A stretch of 36,107 bases of DNA from the NCBI GenBank assembly GCA_009694025.1, contig SHVZ01000030.1, positions 1 to 36,107 of the forward strand, read 5' to 3'. The notes beneath the pieces are model-generated. The model was not told where the DNA came from, did no database searches, and saw only the letters and a program-made list of their open reading frames with translations. This document shows positions 25,223 to 33,634 of the stretch, in pieces; positions within the stretch are counted from its first letter, which is position 1; each line of letters starts with the position of its first letter. Both the position numbers and the translations under genes were made by a program. This DNA is from Alphaproteobacteria bacterium (lineage in GTDB: Bacteria > Pseudomonadota > Alphaproteobacteria > SHVZ01).

Positions 25223-25929
25223 GTCGACAGGAACCGCCGCTCCGAGCCTTCGAGCACCAGCGCCGTCAGCCGGCCGCTGAAGAAGGCGCCGGTGTCGATG
25301 CCGATGCGGTTCGGCCGTATCTCCGGCCGGCGCGTGATCGAATGGCCGTGGACGACGACATGGCCGTGATCGGCGTCGGAATCCAGGAACTCGTCTCGAA
25401 TCCAGATGAGGTCGTCGCGATCCTGGCGAGCGAGGTCAACGCGCGGGCGGATGCCGGCATGGACGAAGAGGTAGCCGCCCTCGCCATGCCAGAGCCGAAG
25501 ACCGTCGAGGAAGAGGCGATGGCGCTCCGGGAGGGCCCGGGCAAGCGCTGCCTGGGACTCCTTCATCCATCCCTCCTTCGCCAGCCGGACCTCCGCTCCG
25601 ACGCCGTAGCTCCTCAGCGTCTCGCGGCCGCCGAACCCCATCCAGGCCTCGCCCATCCAGCGGTCGTCGAGGAAGCGGCGCATTGCGTCCTCGTGATTGC
25701 CGAGGAGGTGCACGACCTCCTCGACAGGAAGCGGGCGGTCGAGGAGATGATCCAAGACGCCCCGGGAGTCCGGCCCGCGATCGACATAGTCGCCGAGATA
25801 GACCGCGACGGTACGCGGCGGCCTCGCCTCGGCGAGGTCGGCCGAGATCAGCGCCTCCAGCTCAACCAGGAGATCGAGACGGCCGTGGATGTCGCCGATG
25901 GCGTAGATCCGCGTCCCCGGATCGAGCAT
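25219..25929 (-). CDS. Metallophosphoesterase (PPP-type serine/threonine phosphatase-like)
   Basis: Two-metal phosphoesterase of 236 residues. The ordered PPP motifs are GDIHGR (12-17), GDYVDRGPDS, LLGNHED, and the later VHAG and VHGHS histidines. Proteins of this size and order act as bacterial protein phosphatases or diadenosine-tetraphosphatase-like enzymes; the target here is unknown. No signal peptide is seen, so it is cytoplasmic. The start codon overlaps the stop of the upstream TIGR02444 gene (TGATG on the minus strand), so the two form a coupled pair. Confidence 0.88.
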   Translation of the reverse strand: MLDPGTRIYAIGDIHGRLDLLVELEALISADLAEARPPRTVAVYLGDYVDRGPDSRGVLDHLLDRPLPVEEVVHLLGNHEDAMRRFLDDRWMGEAWMGFGGRETLRSYGVGAEVRLAKEGWMKESQAALARALPERHRLFLDGLRLWHGEGGYLFVHAGIRPRVDLARQDRDDLIWIRDEFLDSDADHGHVVVHGHSITRRPEIRPNRIGIDTGAFFSGRLTALVLEGSERRFLST

Positions 25930-26417
25930 CAGGCGCGCGCGAGCGCCAGAGTCTCGCGCTCCAGGACGTCGAGCGAGACGCGATCCTCGGCATCGGTGCC
26001 GACATTCGCGACGACCAGGCAGGCCGCAAGGTTACCGGCGACCGACCCATTTGGCCCGCCGGCTACAGCGGTCTCCAGCACCGCCAAAAGCGCACGCTCG
26101 GCCGCCAGCTCCGCCGCCTTGACCTGCTCGCGCACCGGCTCCGACATCTGGCGCGGCATTCCCTCATGCCCGGCCTTGAGGCGCCGGCGAAGCCGGCGGA
26201 GCGGCCGAACCACCTCGAAGCGCCAGGGCTGGGTCGCCGAGACCAGGGCCGTCGCCTGCTCGGGGGACAGGGCCAGCGACCGGGAGCCGAGCCAGCATGC
26301 GTGCAGCAGCAGCGCGACGTCGAAGCTCCGCCGGTCCTGCAGGTCGAGGCAGGCTGCCGCTACTCCGGGTCGGGCGTAGAGCGCCTCGGCAAAGCTCGGA
26401 AAATCCGTCGTCGGCAT
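25929..26417 (-). CDS. TIGR02444 family protein
   Basis: Conserved protein of unknown function, 162 residues, recognised by the order of FAEALYARPGVAAACLDLQD, FDVALLLHACWLG and the PWRFEVVRPLRRLRRRLK segment typical of the TIGR02444 (DUF2390) family. It is mostly helical and rich in Ala, Leu and Arg, with no membrane segment or signal peptide. ATG 26417 is chosen; a much longer reading frame to 26705 runs antisense through ydcH and is serine/arginine low-complexity sequence. It is the first gene of a two-gene unit with the phosphoesterase. Confidence 0.75.
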   Translation of the reverse strand: MPTTDFPSFAEALYARPGVAAACLDLQDRRSFDVALLLHACWLGSRSLALSPEQATALVSATQPWRFEVVRPLRRLRRRLKAGHEGMPRQMSEPVREQVKAAELAAERALLAVLETAVAGGPNGSVAGNLAACLVVANVGTDAEDRVSLDVLERETLALARA

Positions 26418-26511
26418 CCTTGTTCCATGGCCGGGTTTGCCCTTGCCGGCAAGTTGCGCTAGGAGACTGACCGAGGGGCGGCGGCTTTGGCAAGCCGCCA
26501 AAGAAGCTGTC

Positions 26512-26712
26512 ATGGACGATCTTGAACCGCTCCGCCGCAGGCTCGCCGAGCTGGAAAGCGAGCACCACGACCTGGACGAAGTGATCGCGCGCATGAGCGA
26601 CGCGGTGCCGTTCGACCGGCTGCGCCTGCAGCGGCTGAAGAAGCGCAAGCTCCAGCTCAAGGACATGATAGAGAAGCTGAGGAGCCAACTCCTCCCGGAC
26701 ATCACGGCCTAG
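26512..26712 (+). CDS. YdcH (DUF465) family small protein
   Basis: Small soluble protein of 66 residues, probably one helical hairpin or coiled coil, rich in Leu, Arg, Lys and Glu. The segments RRRLAELESEHHDLDEVI and LRLQRLKKRKLQLKDMIEKL match the YdcH/DUF465 family, whose role is not known. It diverges from the TIGR02444 gene (94-base gap). Its TAG stop (26710-26712) lies at the very edge of the palindromic element that follows, with two of the three bases inside the element. Confidence 0.82.
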   Translation: MDDLEPLRRRLAELESEHHDLDEVIARMSDAVPFDRLRLQRLKKRKLQLKDMIEKLRSQLLPDITA

Positions 26713-26891
26713 GAGCCTATCCGAGCAATAGCCACGGCCTCGATTGCGAAGCGCGGCGCCGAGGGCGCGAAGCGGGCGCGACGGCGATGCCGGGCGCATC
26801 GCCGAGCGCCCGCGACAAAGCCATCGGCCGGCGCTTCGCAACCCGGAGGGCCGCCGTTGCAGGCCATGGCTATTGCTCGGATAGGCTCCTT
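26711..26891. mobile_element. 180-bp palindromic element, MITE-like
   Basis: Terminal inverted repeats of 28-29 bases match at all but one position: left arm from 26711 (AGGAGCCTATCCGAGCAATA ...) and right arm ending at 26890 (... TATTGCTCGGATAGGCTCCT). Inside lie further pairs, GCGAAGCGC / GCGCTTCGC and CGGCGATGC / GCATCGCCG, so the whole element can fold into one long hairpin. It is flanked by GGCCT at 26706-26710 and again at 26892-26896, a possible 5-bp target duplication. There is no room for a transposase. Confidence 0.75.
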
Positions 26892-26955
26892 GGCCTTGCC
26901 TCGGGCGGCTTCCTCCCTATGATCCGGCCCCTTGTTCCCCGCTAGGATCCGCACC

Positions 26956-27444
26956 ATGGCCAAGACGCCCCTCGTCGGCATCATCATGGGAAGCCAGTCG
27001 GACTGGGCGACCATGGCCCATACCGCCGACGTGCTGAAGGCCCTGTCGGTGCCGTTCGAGACCCGCATCGTCTCGGCCCACCGGACGCCGAAGCGTCTCT
27101 TTGCCTACGCCGAGGGGGCGGCCGGGCGCGGGCTCAAGGTGATCATCGCCGGGGCCGGCGGAGCCGCCCATCTGCCGGGCATGGCCGCTTCAATGACAGC
27201 GCTGCCGGTTCTCGGCGTGCCGGTCGAGAGCCAGGCGCTCAAAGGCATGGACAGCCTTCTCTCCATCGTCCAGATGCCAGGCGGCATCCCGGTCGGCACG
27301 CTCGCCATCGGCAAGGCCGGGGCCATCAACGCCGCGCTCCTTGCCGCCGCCATCCTCGCCCTCTCCGACAAGAAGCTGGCCGGCCGGCTCGCCGATTGGC
27401 GCAAGCGCCAGACCGCCGCCGTCGCCGAAGCCCCGAGCGGATGA
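26956..27444 (+). CDS. purE: N5-carboxyaminoimidazole ribonucleotide mutase
   Basis: Purine biosynthesis enzyme of 162 residues (class I PurE) that converts N5-CAIR to CAIR in the cytoplasm. Motifs are GSQSDW (12-17), the catalytic-histidine loop SAHRTP with His42, and [11 protein letters not shown]. The start is ATG 26956 rather than 26932, giving the normal N-terminus [11 protein letters not shown]. The stop overlaps the purK start (ATGA), so the pair is translationally coupled. The palindromic element ends 65 bases upstream, close to where its promoter should be. Confidence 0.96.
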   Translation: MAKTPLVGIIMGSQSDWATMAHTADVLKALSVPFETRIVSAHRTPKRLFAYAEGAAGRGLKVIIAGAGGAAHLPGMAASMTALPVLGVPVESQALKGMDSLLSIVQMPGGIPVGTLAIGKAGAINAALLAAAILALSDKKLAGRLADWRKRQTAAVAEAPSG

Positions 27445-28511
27445 CACCACTCCCGCCGGGCTCGACCATCGGCATGATGGGCGGCGGCCAGCTCGGCCGC
27501 ATGACCGCCCTCGCCGCAGCCGAGCTCGGCTACCGGCTCCACGTCTTCACCCCGGAGACGGACTCTCCCTGCGCTCAGGTCTCCGCCAAGGCGACCGTCG
27601 CCGGCTATGGCGACGCCGCGGCGCTCGACGCTTTCGCCAACGCAGTCGACGTCGTCACCCTCGAATTCGAGAACCTGCCGGCCGAGGCCCTCGACCGGAT
27701 CGCCCGGATCAGGCCGGTGAGGCCGTCGGCGGCGGTGCTTCGGGTCGCCCAGGACCGGCTGCTCGAGAAGGAGTATTGCCGGAAGCTCGGGATCGGGACG
27801 GCGCCCTACCGGAAGGTCGACAGCCTCGCCGACCTCGACGGTGCCGTGGGCGCGCTCGGATGCCCGGCCGTGCTCAAGACAAGGCGTCTCGGCTATGACG
27901 GCAAGGGCCAGGTGAAGATCGCCGCGGGCAGCGACCTCAGCGCCGCCCTCGCCTCGCTCAAAGGAGCACCGGCGATCCTCGAGGGCTTCGTCGACTTCGC
28001 CCGCGAGGTCTCGGTGATCGCCGCCCGCGGCCTTGACGGCAGCATCGTCACCTACCCCGCGGTCGAGAACCGCCACGAGAACCACATCCTCGCCACGACG
28101 GTCGCACCGGCCGAGGTCTCACCGGCGGTTGCGGTCGCGGCCAGAGGGATCGCGACATCGCTGATCGACGCGCTCGAGGTCGTCGGCCTGCTCGCGGTCG
28201 AGATGTTCGTGACCGCGGACGGCCGGGTCCTGGTCAACGAGCTGGCGCCGAGGCCGCACAACTCCGGCCACTGGACCATCGAAGGCTGCCCGACCAGCCA
28301 GTTCGCTCAGCTGGTCCGGGCGGTCGCCGGCCTGCCGCTCGGCGCGGTCGAGCCGTTCACGCCGGCGGAGATGACGAACCTGATCGGCGAGGGCGTGCGA
28401 GACTGGCCGAGGCTGATCGCCGATCCGACGGCGCATCTGCATCTCTACGGCAAGGCGGAGGCCCGCCCGGGGCGCAAAATGGGCCATGTGACCCGGCTCA
28501 GGCGGCCTTGA
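27441..28511 (+). CDS. purK: 5-(carboxyamino)imidazole ribonucleotide synthase
   Basis: ATP-grasp enzyme of 356 residues that carboxylates AIR to N5-CAIR, the substrate of PurE. The N-terminal [11 protein letters not shown] is diagnostic. ATP-grasp segments [18 protein letters not shown] and [30 protein letters not shown] follow, with the second carrying metal and substrate residues. ATG 27441 overlaps the purE stop by four bases. Length and order are standard. Confidence 0.96.
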   Translation: MTPLPPGSTIGMMGGGQLGRMTALAAAELGYRLHVFTPETDSPCAQVSAKATVAGYGDAAALDAFANAVDVVTLEFENLPAEALDRIARIRPVRPSAAVLRVAQDRLLEKEYCRKLGIGTAPYRKVDSLADLDGAVGALGCPAVLKTRRLGYDGKGQVKIAAGSDLSAALASLKGAPAILEGFVDFAREVSVIAARGLDGSIVTYPAVENRHENHILATTVAPAEVSPAVAVAARGIATSLIDALEVVGLLAVEMFVTADGRVLVNELAPRPHNSGHWTIEGCPTSQFAQLVRAVAGLPLGAVEPFTPAEMTNLIGEGVRDWPRLIADPTAHLHLYGKAEARPGRKMGHVTRLRRP

Positions 28512-28601
28512 GCCGTACCGGTCGGGCGGCCAGAACAGCACGGCGCCGGGCCAGGGCACCCGTCCATGGCGTTCGACGCCATACCCGCTAGCATCGGCGC
28601 C

Positions 28602-29198
28602 ATGATCGATCTCCTGCCGCTCGCCACATACTCCTTCGTGATGTCGATCACGCCGGGGCCGAACAACGTCATGGTGACGGCGTCGGGCGCCGCCTTCGGC
28701 TATCGCCGCACCATCCCGCACATGCTCGGCATCAGCCTGGGATGCGGCTTCCAGATCATCTTTGTCGCGGCCGGCGTCGGCGCGGTCTTCGAGTGGCTGC
28801 CGCAGCTCCAGGACTGGCTGCGCTGGCTGGGATCGGCCTATCTCGTCTATCTCGCCTGGCGGCTCCTCAAGGCCGGCCTCACGGTCGGCGAGGCCGAAGG
28901 CCGGGCGCGGCCGCTCAACTTCCTCGAAGGCGCCGCCTTCCAGTTCCTGAACCCGAAGGCCTGGATGATCGCGGTCACCACCGCCACGGTCTTCCTGCCG
29001 AAGGAGCTGGGTCCGTTCCTCGGCAGCCTCACCATCGTTCTCGTCCTGGTGCTGGTGAACTACCCCTGCATCAGCGTCTGGGCCCTGTTCGGCACGGCGA
29101 TGCGCAGGCTGCTGGCCAACGAATGGCTGAGGCAGGCTTTCGCCGTCGGCCTCGCCCTCGCGCTGGTCGGCACCGGCGCTGCTATGCTGTGGGAGTAG
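28602..29198 (+). CDS. LysE family amino-acid exporter
   Basis: Inner-membrane exporter of the LysE/RhtB superfamily, 198 residues with about six helices. The hallmark N-terminal ITPGPNNVMV is at residues 16-25, followed by hydrophobic segments such as CGFQIIFVAAGVGAVF and LTIVLVLVLVNYPCISVWAL; FLNPKAWM is the family's second conserved site. ATG 28602 is preferred over 28566 because the family starts at about this point. It exports an amino acid or small metabolite. The adjacent MocR-type gene, on the same strand 14 bases later, may regulate it. Confidence 0.9.
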   Translation: MIDLLPLATYSFVMSITPGPNNVMVTASGAAFGYRRTIPHMLGISLGCGFQIIFVAAGVGAVFEWLPQLQDWLRWLGSAYLVYLAWRLLKAGLTVGEAEGRARPLNFLEGAAFQFLNPKAWMIAVTTATVFLPKELGPFLGSLTIVLVLVLVNYPCISVWALFGTAMRRLLANEWLRQAFAVGLALALVGTGAAMLWE

Positions 29199-29212
29199 CC
29201 TCGGGAGCCGTC

Positions 29213-30616
29213 TTGCTCGACCTCGTCCGCGCCTCACGGATTCCTCTGACCGACCAGATCGTCGACGGCCTCGTCGCGATGATCGAACGCCGCCAGCTGG
29301 CCGAAGGCACGCGGCTGCCGTCGGTGCGCCGGCTTTCCCGCCAGCTCGGCGTCAGTGCCTTCACCGTCGTCACCGCTTATGACCGGCTGGCGGCGCGGGG
29401 AACCATCGAGCCGCGCGCCGGCACCGGATTCTTCATCGCCCGGCGCGCTGCCGATCCGGCGCTCGCCCGGATCGAGACGCCGCCGGAGACGCCTGATACC
29501 GCGCTCGGCCTTACGCGCGCGGCGCTCGATCTGGGACCGATCGCCGTTCCGGCCGGCGCCGGCTACCTGCCGCCGGAATGGATGGAGGACGGCCTGCCGC
29601 CGTCCCTGGTGGTCAAGGTTGCCCGGCGCGCGGGCGGACTTCTCTCTCCGTGCCCCGCCCCCGGCCTGCCGACCCTGCGCGAGCAACTGGTCCAGCGCCT
29701 TCAGCAGAACGGCATCCCCGCCGGCATCGACAACGTCGTCGTGACCCTCGGCGCGACCCAGGCCTTCGACCTGATCGCCCGCGCGCTGCTGGCCCCCGGA
29801 GACGCGGTGGTGGTGGAGGATCCCGGCTATTTCATCCTCTTCGCCCAGCTCGCGCGCCATGGCATCAGGCTCCTCGCCGTGCCGCGCGAGAGGGACGGCC
29901 CTGACATGGAAACGCTGGAAGAGCTGTGCCGGCTGCATCGCCCGCGCGCGATCTTCGTCCAGACCCTGCTCCACAACCCGACGGGGACGACGATTTCGCC
30001 GGCCAAATGCCATCGCCTCTTGACCCTCGCCGAGCGGCACGAGGCGTTGGTGGTCGAAGACGACGCCTATGGCGACCTCGCCGAACCCGGCGCGGTACGG
30101 CTCGCCCAGATCGACGGGCTCGAGCGCGTCCTCCATGTCGGCAGCTTCACCAAGACGCTGAGCCCGGGATTTCGCGTCGGCTTCGTCGCCGCCCCGGCCG
30201 GCCTCATCCCCCGGCTCGTCGAGGAGAAGCTGCTCTCGGTTCTGAGCGCGCCGGCGCTGCCCGAGGCGGTGGTCGCCGAGGCCTTGGCGACCGGCCGTTT
30301 CCGCCGGCACATCGCCCAGCTCCGGCGACGGCTTACCCGAGCCCGGGCCCACGCCGGCAAGGCGCTGGCGGCCGCCGGAGTTGTCGCCGACGCCGATGAT
30401 GGCCAGGGCTTGTTTCTGTGGGGGCGCGTGCCCGATGCCGTCGACGTCGACCTGATGGTCCGGAGCGGCCGCGAGTCCGGCATCCTCCTGGCGAAGGGAG
30501 CGCTGTTCTCCCCCTCCGGGCGGCACTCGCAGCATCTCCGGTTCAACGCCGCCCACGCTTCCAACCCGATGCTCGGGCGGTTCCTCGCCCGCGAGATCGC
30601 CGGAGCGGCCCGCTAG
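29213..30616 (+). CDS. MocR/PdxR-type regulator (GntR winged helix fused to aminotransferase fold)
   Basis: Transcription regulator of 467 residues. Residues 1-75 form a GntR winged helix (LPSVRRLSRQLGVSAFTVVTAYDRLAARG, then a GTGFFI wing). Residues from about 110 form a class I aminotransferase fold with a PLP-binding lysine, Lys314, in SFTKTLSPGFRVGF. Regulators of this type sense PLP or an amino-acid/PLP adduct. The start is TTG 29213 with CGGGAG five bases before it; GTG 29189 is an alternative. It probably controls the upstream lysE-type exporter. Its stop shares CTAG (30613-30616) with the convergent COQ9 gene. Confidence 0.88.
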   Translation: MLDLVRASRIPLTDQIVDGLVAMIERRQLAEGTRLPSVRRLSRQLGVSAFTVVTAYDRLAARGTIEPRAGTGFFIARRAADPALARIETPPETPDTALGLTRAALDLGPIAVPAGAGYLPPEWMEDGLPPSLVVKVARRAGGLLSPCPAPGLPTLREQLVQRLQQNGIPAGIDNVVVTLGATQAFDLIARALLAPGDAVVVEDPGYFILFAQLARHGIRLLAVPRERDGPDMETLEELCRLHRPRAIFVQTLLHNPTGTTISPAKCHRLLTLAERHEALVVEDDAYGDLAEPGAVRLAQIDGLERVLHVGSFTKTLSPGFRVGFVAAPAGLIPRLVEEKLLSVLSAPALPEAVVAEALATGRFRRHIAQLRRRLTRARAHAGKALAAAGVVADADDGQGLFLWGRVPDAVDVDLMVRSGRESGILLAKGALFSPSGRHSQHLRFNAAHASNPMLGRFLAREIAGAAR

Positions 30617-31260
30617 CCGCGAAACGCCCGGCCGAACCGGCGGAACGGACCCGGAAAATCGGACGCAAGCTTGCGCAGCCGCTCGACGCCCCGGCCAAGC
30701 GCGCGCGGCACGGCGATGGCGTCGTCGAGCCGGCGGGCGAGAAAGTCCCAGGTCCTCTCCTGCCCCTCCGAGCGATCATCCAGCCAATAGAGGACGGTCG
30801 CGCCGTAGACCCCGGCGAGGATGGCGCGCTTGCTGTAGAAGTTCCAATCGGTCGAGGTGTCGCCGATGCCGAACCAGACCGCATCGACGGTGCGGTAGAG
30901 CGACTTGAGCGCCAACGGCGCGTTCTGCGGCAGCGCCAGCGCGGCCAGGCCCCGGCGCACCGCCTCCCGGTGCGGCAGAGCACGCTCGAGCCGGCGGCGG
31001 ACCGCCAGCAGCACGCGCTCGCGCACTTTCAGCGAGGCCAAGTCGCCGGCCTCGAGGTCGGCCAGCATCCGCCGGTCGGCCAGCGCGATGAACAGGTCGA
31101 GCGCCTCGACGGCACCGCCGGGAAAGGCGTCGAGCACATCGGCCGGCGCGAGGCCGAGATCGGCCGCCGCCCGGCGGAGGCTGGAGTCGGTCCAGCCGTC
31201 GAAGGGAACATGGCCGAGCGTGGCTTCGAGCAGGCGCTCGCGCTTCGCTTCCCAGTCCAT
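30613..31260 (-). CDS. COQ9 family protein, ubiquinone biosynthesis
   Basis: COQ9-type protein of 215 residues, a TetR-fold lipid-binding relative that assists the Coq7 hydroxylation step in ubiquinone synthesis in eukaryotes and is frequent in alphaproteobacteria. Seen here are an N-terminal helix-turn-helix-like stretch (GWTDSSLRRAAADLGLAPADV) and the conserved central segment VDAVWFGIGDTSTDWNFYSKRAILAGVYGATVLYW. ATG 31260 is chosen over 31533, which would run antisense into the deformylase gene. It is two bases downstream of def on the same strand. The stop overlaps the MocR-type gene in CTAG. Confidence 0.88.
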   Translation of the reverse strand: MDWEAKRERLLEATLGHVPFDGWTDSSLRRAAADLGLAPADVLDAFPGGAVEALDLFIALADRRMLADLEAGDLASLKVRERVLLAVRRRLERALPHREAVRRGLAALALPQNAPLALKSLYRTVDAVWFGIGDTSTDWNFYSKRAILAGVYGATVLYWLDDRSEGQERTWDFLARRLDDAIAVPRALGRGVERLRKLASDFPGPFRRFGRAFRG

Positions 31261-31262
31261 CC

Positions 31263-31826
31263 CTAGTCCTCCGCCGCCAGGATCGAGGCCTCGGGCGTGC
31301 CGCGCGCCACCGCCTCCAGCTCCTCGACGAATCCCAGCAGACCGAGGTCGGTCATGCGCTGGGGATAGAGGATGCCGTCCAGGTGGTCGAACTCGTGCTG
31401 GACCACCCGGGCATGCCAGCCGGTGGCAATGCGGTCGATCGCCTCGCCCTCGGGACTGACGCCGCGATAACGGAGCTTTTTGATGCGGGGGACGATCCCC
31501 CGCATGCCTGGAACCGAGAGGCAGCCCTCCCACCCGACGTCTGTCTCCTCGGTCAGGGGCTCGATCACCGGGTTGACGATCGCGGTCAGTCCCTGGGGCT
31601 GGTCGAACTCGTCGCCGGTCGAACGGCTCGGCGGCACGGTAAATATGACCACGCGTTTAGAAACAAACACCTGCGGGGCGGCGATCCCGGCGCCGTTGAC
31701 CGCACGCATGGTTTCGATCATGTCGGCGACCAGGGTCTCTATTTCAGGCGCGGTCGGGTCGGGAACTTCCTCGGCGCGGAGGCGGAGGACGGGCTGCCCC
31801 ATGCGGGCGATCGGCAGGATGGCCAT
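31263..31826 (-). CDS. def: Peptide deformylase
   Basis: Metal-dependent enzyme that removes the N-formyl group from new proteins, releasing formate; 187 residues. The three deformylase motifs are GAGIAAPQV, EGCLSVPG and QHEFDHLDG, with the cysteine and two histidines as metal ligands and the glutamate as catalyst. ATG 31826 is preferred; the frame upstream to 31979 overlaps the rpsU promoter. It diverges from rpsU and is followed closely by the COQ9 gene. Although it yields formate, its context is housekeeping, not oxalate. Confidence 0.95.
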   Translation of the reverse strand: MAILPIARMGQPVLRLRAEEVPDPTAPEIETLVADMIETMRAVNGAGIAAPQVFVSKRVVIFTVPPSRSTGDEFDQPQGLTAIVNPVIEPLTEETDVGWEGCLSVPGMRGIVPRIKKLRYRGVSPEGEAIDRIATGWHARVVQHEFDHLDGILYPQRMTDLGLLGFVEELEAVARGTPEASILAAED

Positions 31827-31904
31827 GGCCCGACTATCGCAAGCCGGGCTCCCGCCCTCAAGACGAAAGCCGAATTGTCGCTGTATTTCTGCGGTTTCCG
31901 CCCC

Positions 31905-31933
31905 TTCACAAGCCTGAGCACGTCTGCTATAAG
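31905..31933 (+). promoter_or_regulatory. Predicted sigma-70-type promoter of rpsU
   Basis: TTCACA (31905-31910), a 17-base spacer and TATAAG (31928-31933) form the clearest housekeeping promoter in the window. TG two bases before the -10 (TGCTATAAG) adds an extended -10. It lies about 40 bases before the rpsU GTG start, in the gap shared with def. Confidence 0.65.
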
Positions 31934-31973
31934 GCCGGCCTTCCACCGGATTCCACTTGGAGAGCCCTAGTCC

Positions 31974-32177
31974 GTGCAAGTCCTCGTCCGTGACAACAAT
32001 GTCGATCAGGCCCTTCGTGTGCTGAAGAAGAAGATGCAGCGCGAAGGAGTCTTCCGCGAGATGAAGCTGCGACGGAATTTCGAGAAGCCCTCCGAGAAGC
32101 GCGCCCGCGAGCGGGCGGAGTCGGTCAGGCGCTACCGCAAGCTGCTGCGTAAGCGCATGGAGCGCGAGGGCTACTAG
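31974..32177 (+). CDS. rpsU: 30S ribosomal protein S21
   Basis: Small basic ribosomal protein of 67 residues, beginning [20 protein letters not shown] and ending in an arginine-rich helix, as in alphaproteobacterial S21. It starts at GTG 31974 with TTGGAGAG 11 bases upstream. It helps 16S rRNA 3'-end pairing with messages during initiation. It is a short monocistronic gene with its own promoter and a likely terminator after it. Confidence 0.96.
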   Translation: MQVLVRDNNVDQALRVLKKKMQREGVFREMKLRRNFEKPSEKRARERAESVRRYRKLLRKRMEREGY

Positions 32178-32205
32178 CCCTTCGTCGTCTCGCCGTCGGA
32201 ATCGA

Positions 32206-32234
32206 GGCCGCCCGCGGAGACGCCGGCGGCCTTT
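32206..32234 (+). terminator. Possible rho-independent terminator after rpsU
   Basis: GGCCGCC (32206-32212) and GGCGGCC (32225-32231) pair with a 12-base loop and are followed by TTT. The T-run is short, so termination may be partial. Confidence 0.5.
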
Positions 32235-32252
32235 CCATTTCAGGGAGGTCCG

Positions 32253-32780
32253 ATGACGCTCCGCCTAGTCGAGCCGGAACCCCGCCACACCGAGGGCTGG
32301 CGGCGCTGGCGCACCGATCCGGACTCGCGCCGCTTCATGGCGCTGCCGGCCGGCGATCTCAGCGCATGGGCGAAGAAACTCGCCAAGGCGAAGACCGATC
32401 TCGCCGACCGCACCGGCGGGCTCTACCGCTGGATGGCCGAGGACGACGGCGTCCCCGTCGGCAGCGTGTCGCTCTCCTCTGTCGACTGGAACCATCTCTC
32501 CGGCGAGGTCGGCTACGTGATCGCCCCGGAGATGCGTGGCAAGGGCTACGGCCGCGCCATGGCCGAGGCGGCGCTCGCCCTCGGCTTCGCCGGCGAGCTC
32601 GAGCGCATCACCGCCTATATCTGCACCGACAATCCCGCCTCGATCGGGCTTGCCGAGCGCCTGGGCTTCCAGCGCGAGGGCCTGCTCCGCCGCCACGCCG
32701 TCATCGAGGGCGCGCGGCGCGACCACTACCTCTACGGCCTGCTGAAGGAGGAGTGGAAGACTCCGCTCGCCACGGGATGA
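32253..32780 (+). CDS. RimJ/RimL-type GNAT N-acetyltransferase
   Basis: Acetyltransferase of 175 residues. Visible motifs are GEVGYVIAPEMRGKGYGRAMAEAAL (about residues 90-114; the RGKGYG loop binds acetyl-CoA) and the RimJ/L signature NPASIGLAERLGFQREGLLRRH. Relatives acetylate protein N-termini (ribosomal S5, L7/L12) or small amines; nearness to rpsU hints at the former but is not proof. GGGAGG precedes the ATG. It converges with the parvulin gene across a 58-base gap in which I see no clear terminator. Confidence 0.85.
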   Translation: MTLRLVEPEPRHTEGWRRWRTDPDSRRFMALPAGDLSAWAKKLAKAKTDLADRTGGLYRWMAEDDGVPVGSVSLSSVDWNHLSGEVGYVIAPEMRGKGYGRAMAEAALALGFAGELERITAYICTDNPASIGLAERLGFQREGLLRRHAVIEGARRDHYLYGLLKEEWKTPLATG

Positions 32781-32838
32781 GTCCAGCACACCTCATCTGC
32801 ACGTTGCACAGCGGGCCGAAGCGGTCGACGCAATCCGA

Positions 32839-33621
32839 CTATTGAACAAGCGGCGTCGCGGCGAGATCGCCGAGGTCGATGCCCCCGAGCCGCGTGCGCG
32901 CCAGCAGCAGCTCGACATACTGACGAACCGCCCGCCGCCAGACCGCGTTGGCGAGATAGGCCGCGATCTTTTCCCTCACGGCCTCGATCGGCAGCTCGCG
33001 GCCGGGCTCCTTCCGGTTGAGCCGGAGGACATGGACGCCGTAGCGGCTTTCGACCGGAAGCCGGCAGAGCTCCCCCGGCTCCAGGCTGAAGAGGTAGGTC
33101 TCGAATTCCGATACGGTCTGCCCACGGGAAACCCAGCCGAGGTTACCACCCTCGAACTTCGACGGACAATCGGAGAACTGGCGGGCAAGCGCGGCCATCG
33201 CTGCCGGATCGACCTCGATGTCACGGATCCAGTCGGCGGCCCGAGCCTTCGCGGCCTCCCGTCCCTCGCGATCTTCCGGCGGCACGGCGATCAGGATGTG
33301 GTCGGCGAGAAAGAGATCTGGGGTGCGGAAGCGCCGGCGGTTGTTCTCGTAGTAGCGCCGGCAGGTTTCGTCGTCGGGCGCCGGCAGCTTCACCTCCTGC
33401 TCCATCAGGAGATCGATCGCCGCATCCTCGGGATCGGCCGCTTCGCCGTCGGAGGGTATCGCAACGCCGAGCCGTCGGGCCTCCTGACGCAGAACCTCGC
33501 GCACGACCAAGGCCGTTGCCGCAGCCTGCCGCGCCGCCTCTGCCGAGTCCGACGGGTGGTACTGCATCTCGGCCGCAATGGCGGCGTCCGGAATCTCGAC
33601 TTCGTTGACCTGGACCGTCAT
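32839..33621 (-). CDS. Parvulin-type peptidyl-prolyl isomerase of the nar operon
   Basis: PpiC/NifM-like protein of 260 residues. A parvulin domain is visible at about 105-205: ADHILIAVPPEDREG, FSDCPSKFEGGNLGWVSRGQ and PVESRYGVHVLRLNRKEPG, with N-terminal helical sequence before it (EMQYHPSDSAEAARQAAATALVVREVLRQEA). No signal peptide is seen, so it is probably cytoplasmic. It follows narI by 13 bases. Such isomerases recur after narGHJI in other proteobacteria and are thought to help fold or assemble the nitrate reductase; that role is known by context, not from this sequence. Confidence 0.85.
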   Translation of the reverse strand: MTVQVNEVEIPDAAIAAEMQYHPSDSAEAARQAAATALVVREVLRQEARRLGVAIPSDGEAADPEDAAIDLLMEQEVKLPAPDDETCRRYYENNRRRFRTPDLFLADHILIAVPPEDREGREAAKARAADWIRDIEVDPAAMAALARQFSDCPSKFEGGNLGWVSRGQTVSEFETYLFSLEPGELCRLPVESRYGVHVLRLNRKEPGRELPIEAVREKIAAYLANAVWRRAVRQYVELLLARTRLGGIDLGDLAATPLVQ

Positions 33622-33634
33622 GACCGGTTCCTCC

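Noticed and set aside
26418-26705. N-terminal extension of the TIGR02444 protein to 258 residues
   Set aside because: The extension is Ser/Arg low-complexity sequence antisense to ydcH; the family starts at ATG 26417.
28565-28581. Small perfect hairpin (ATGGCG-TTCGA-CGCCAT) before the LysE-type gene as a riboswitch
   Set aside because: A six-base stem alone is expected by chance at this GC content and nothing else in the 90-base gap looks like a known riboswitch.
31263-31826. Peptide deformylase as a further member of the formate system
   Set aside because: It releases formate but is a universal housekeeping gene placed with COQ9 and rpsU, more than 6 kb from the oxalate genes and in another unit.
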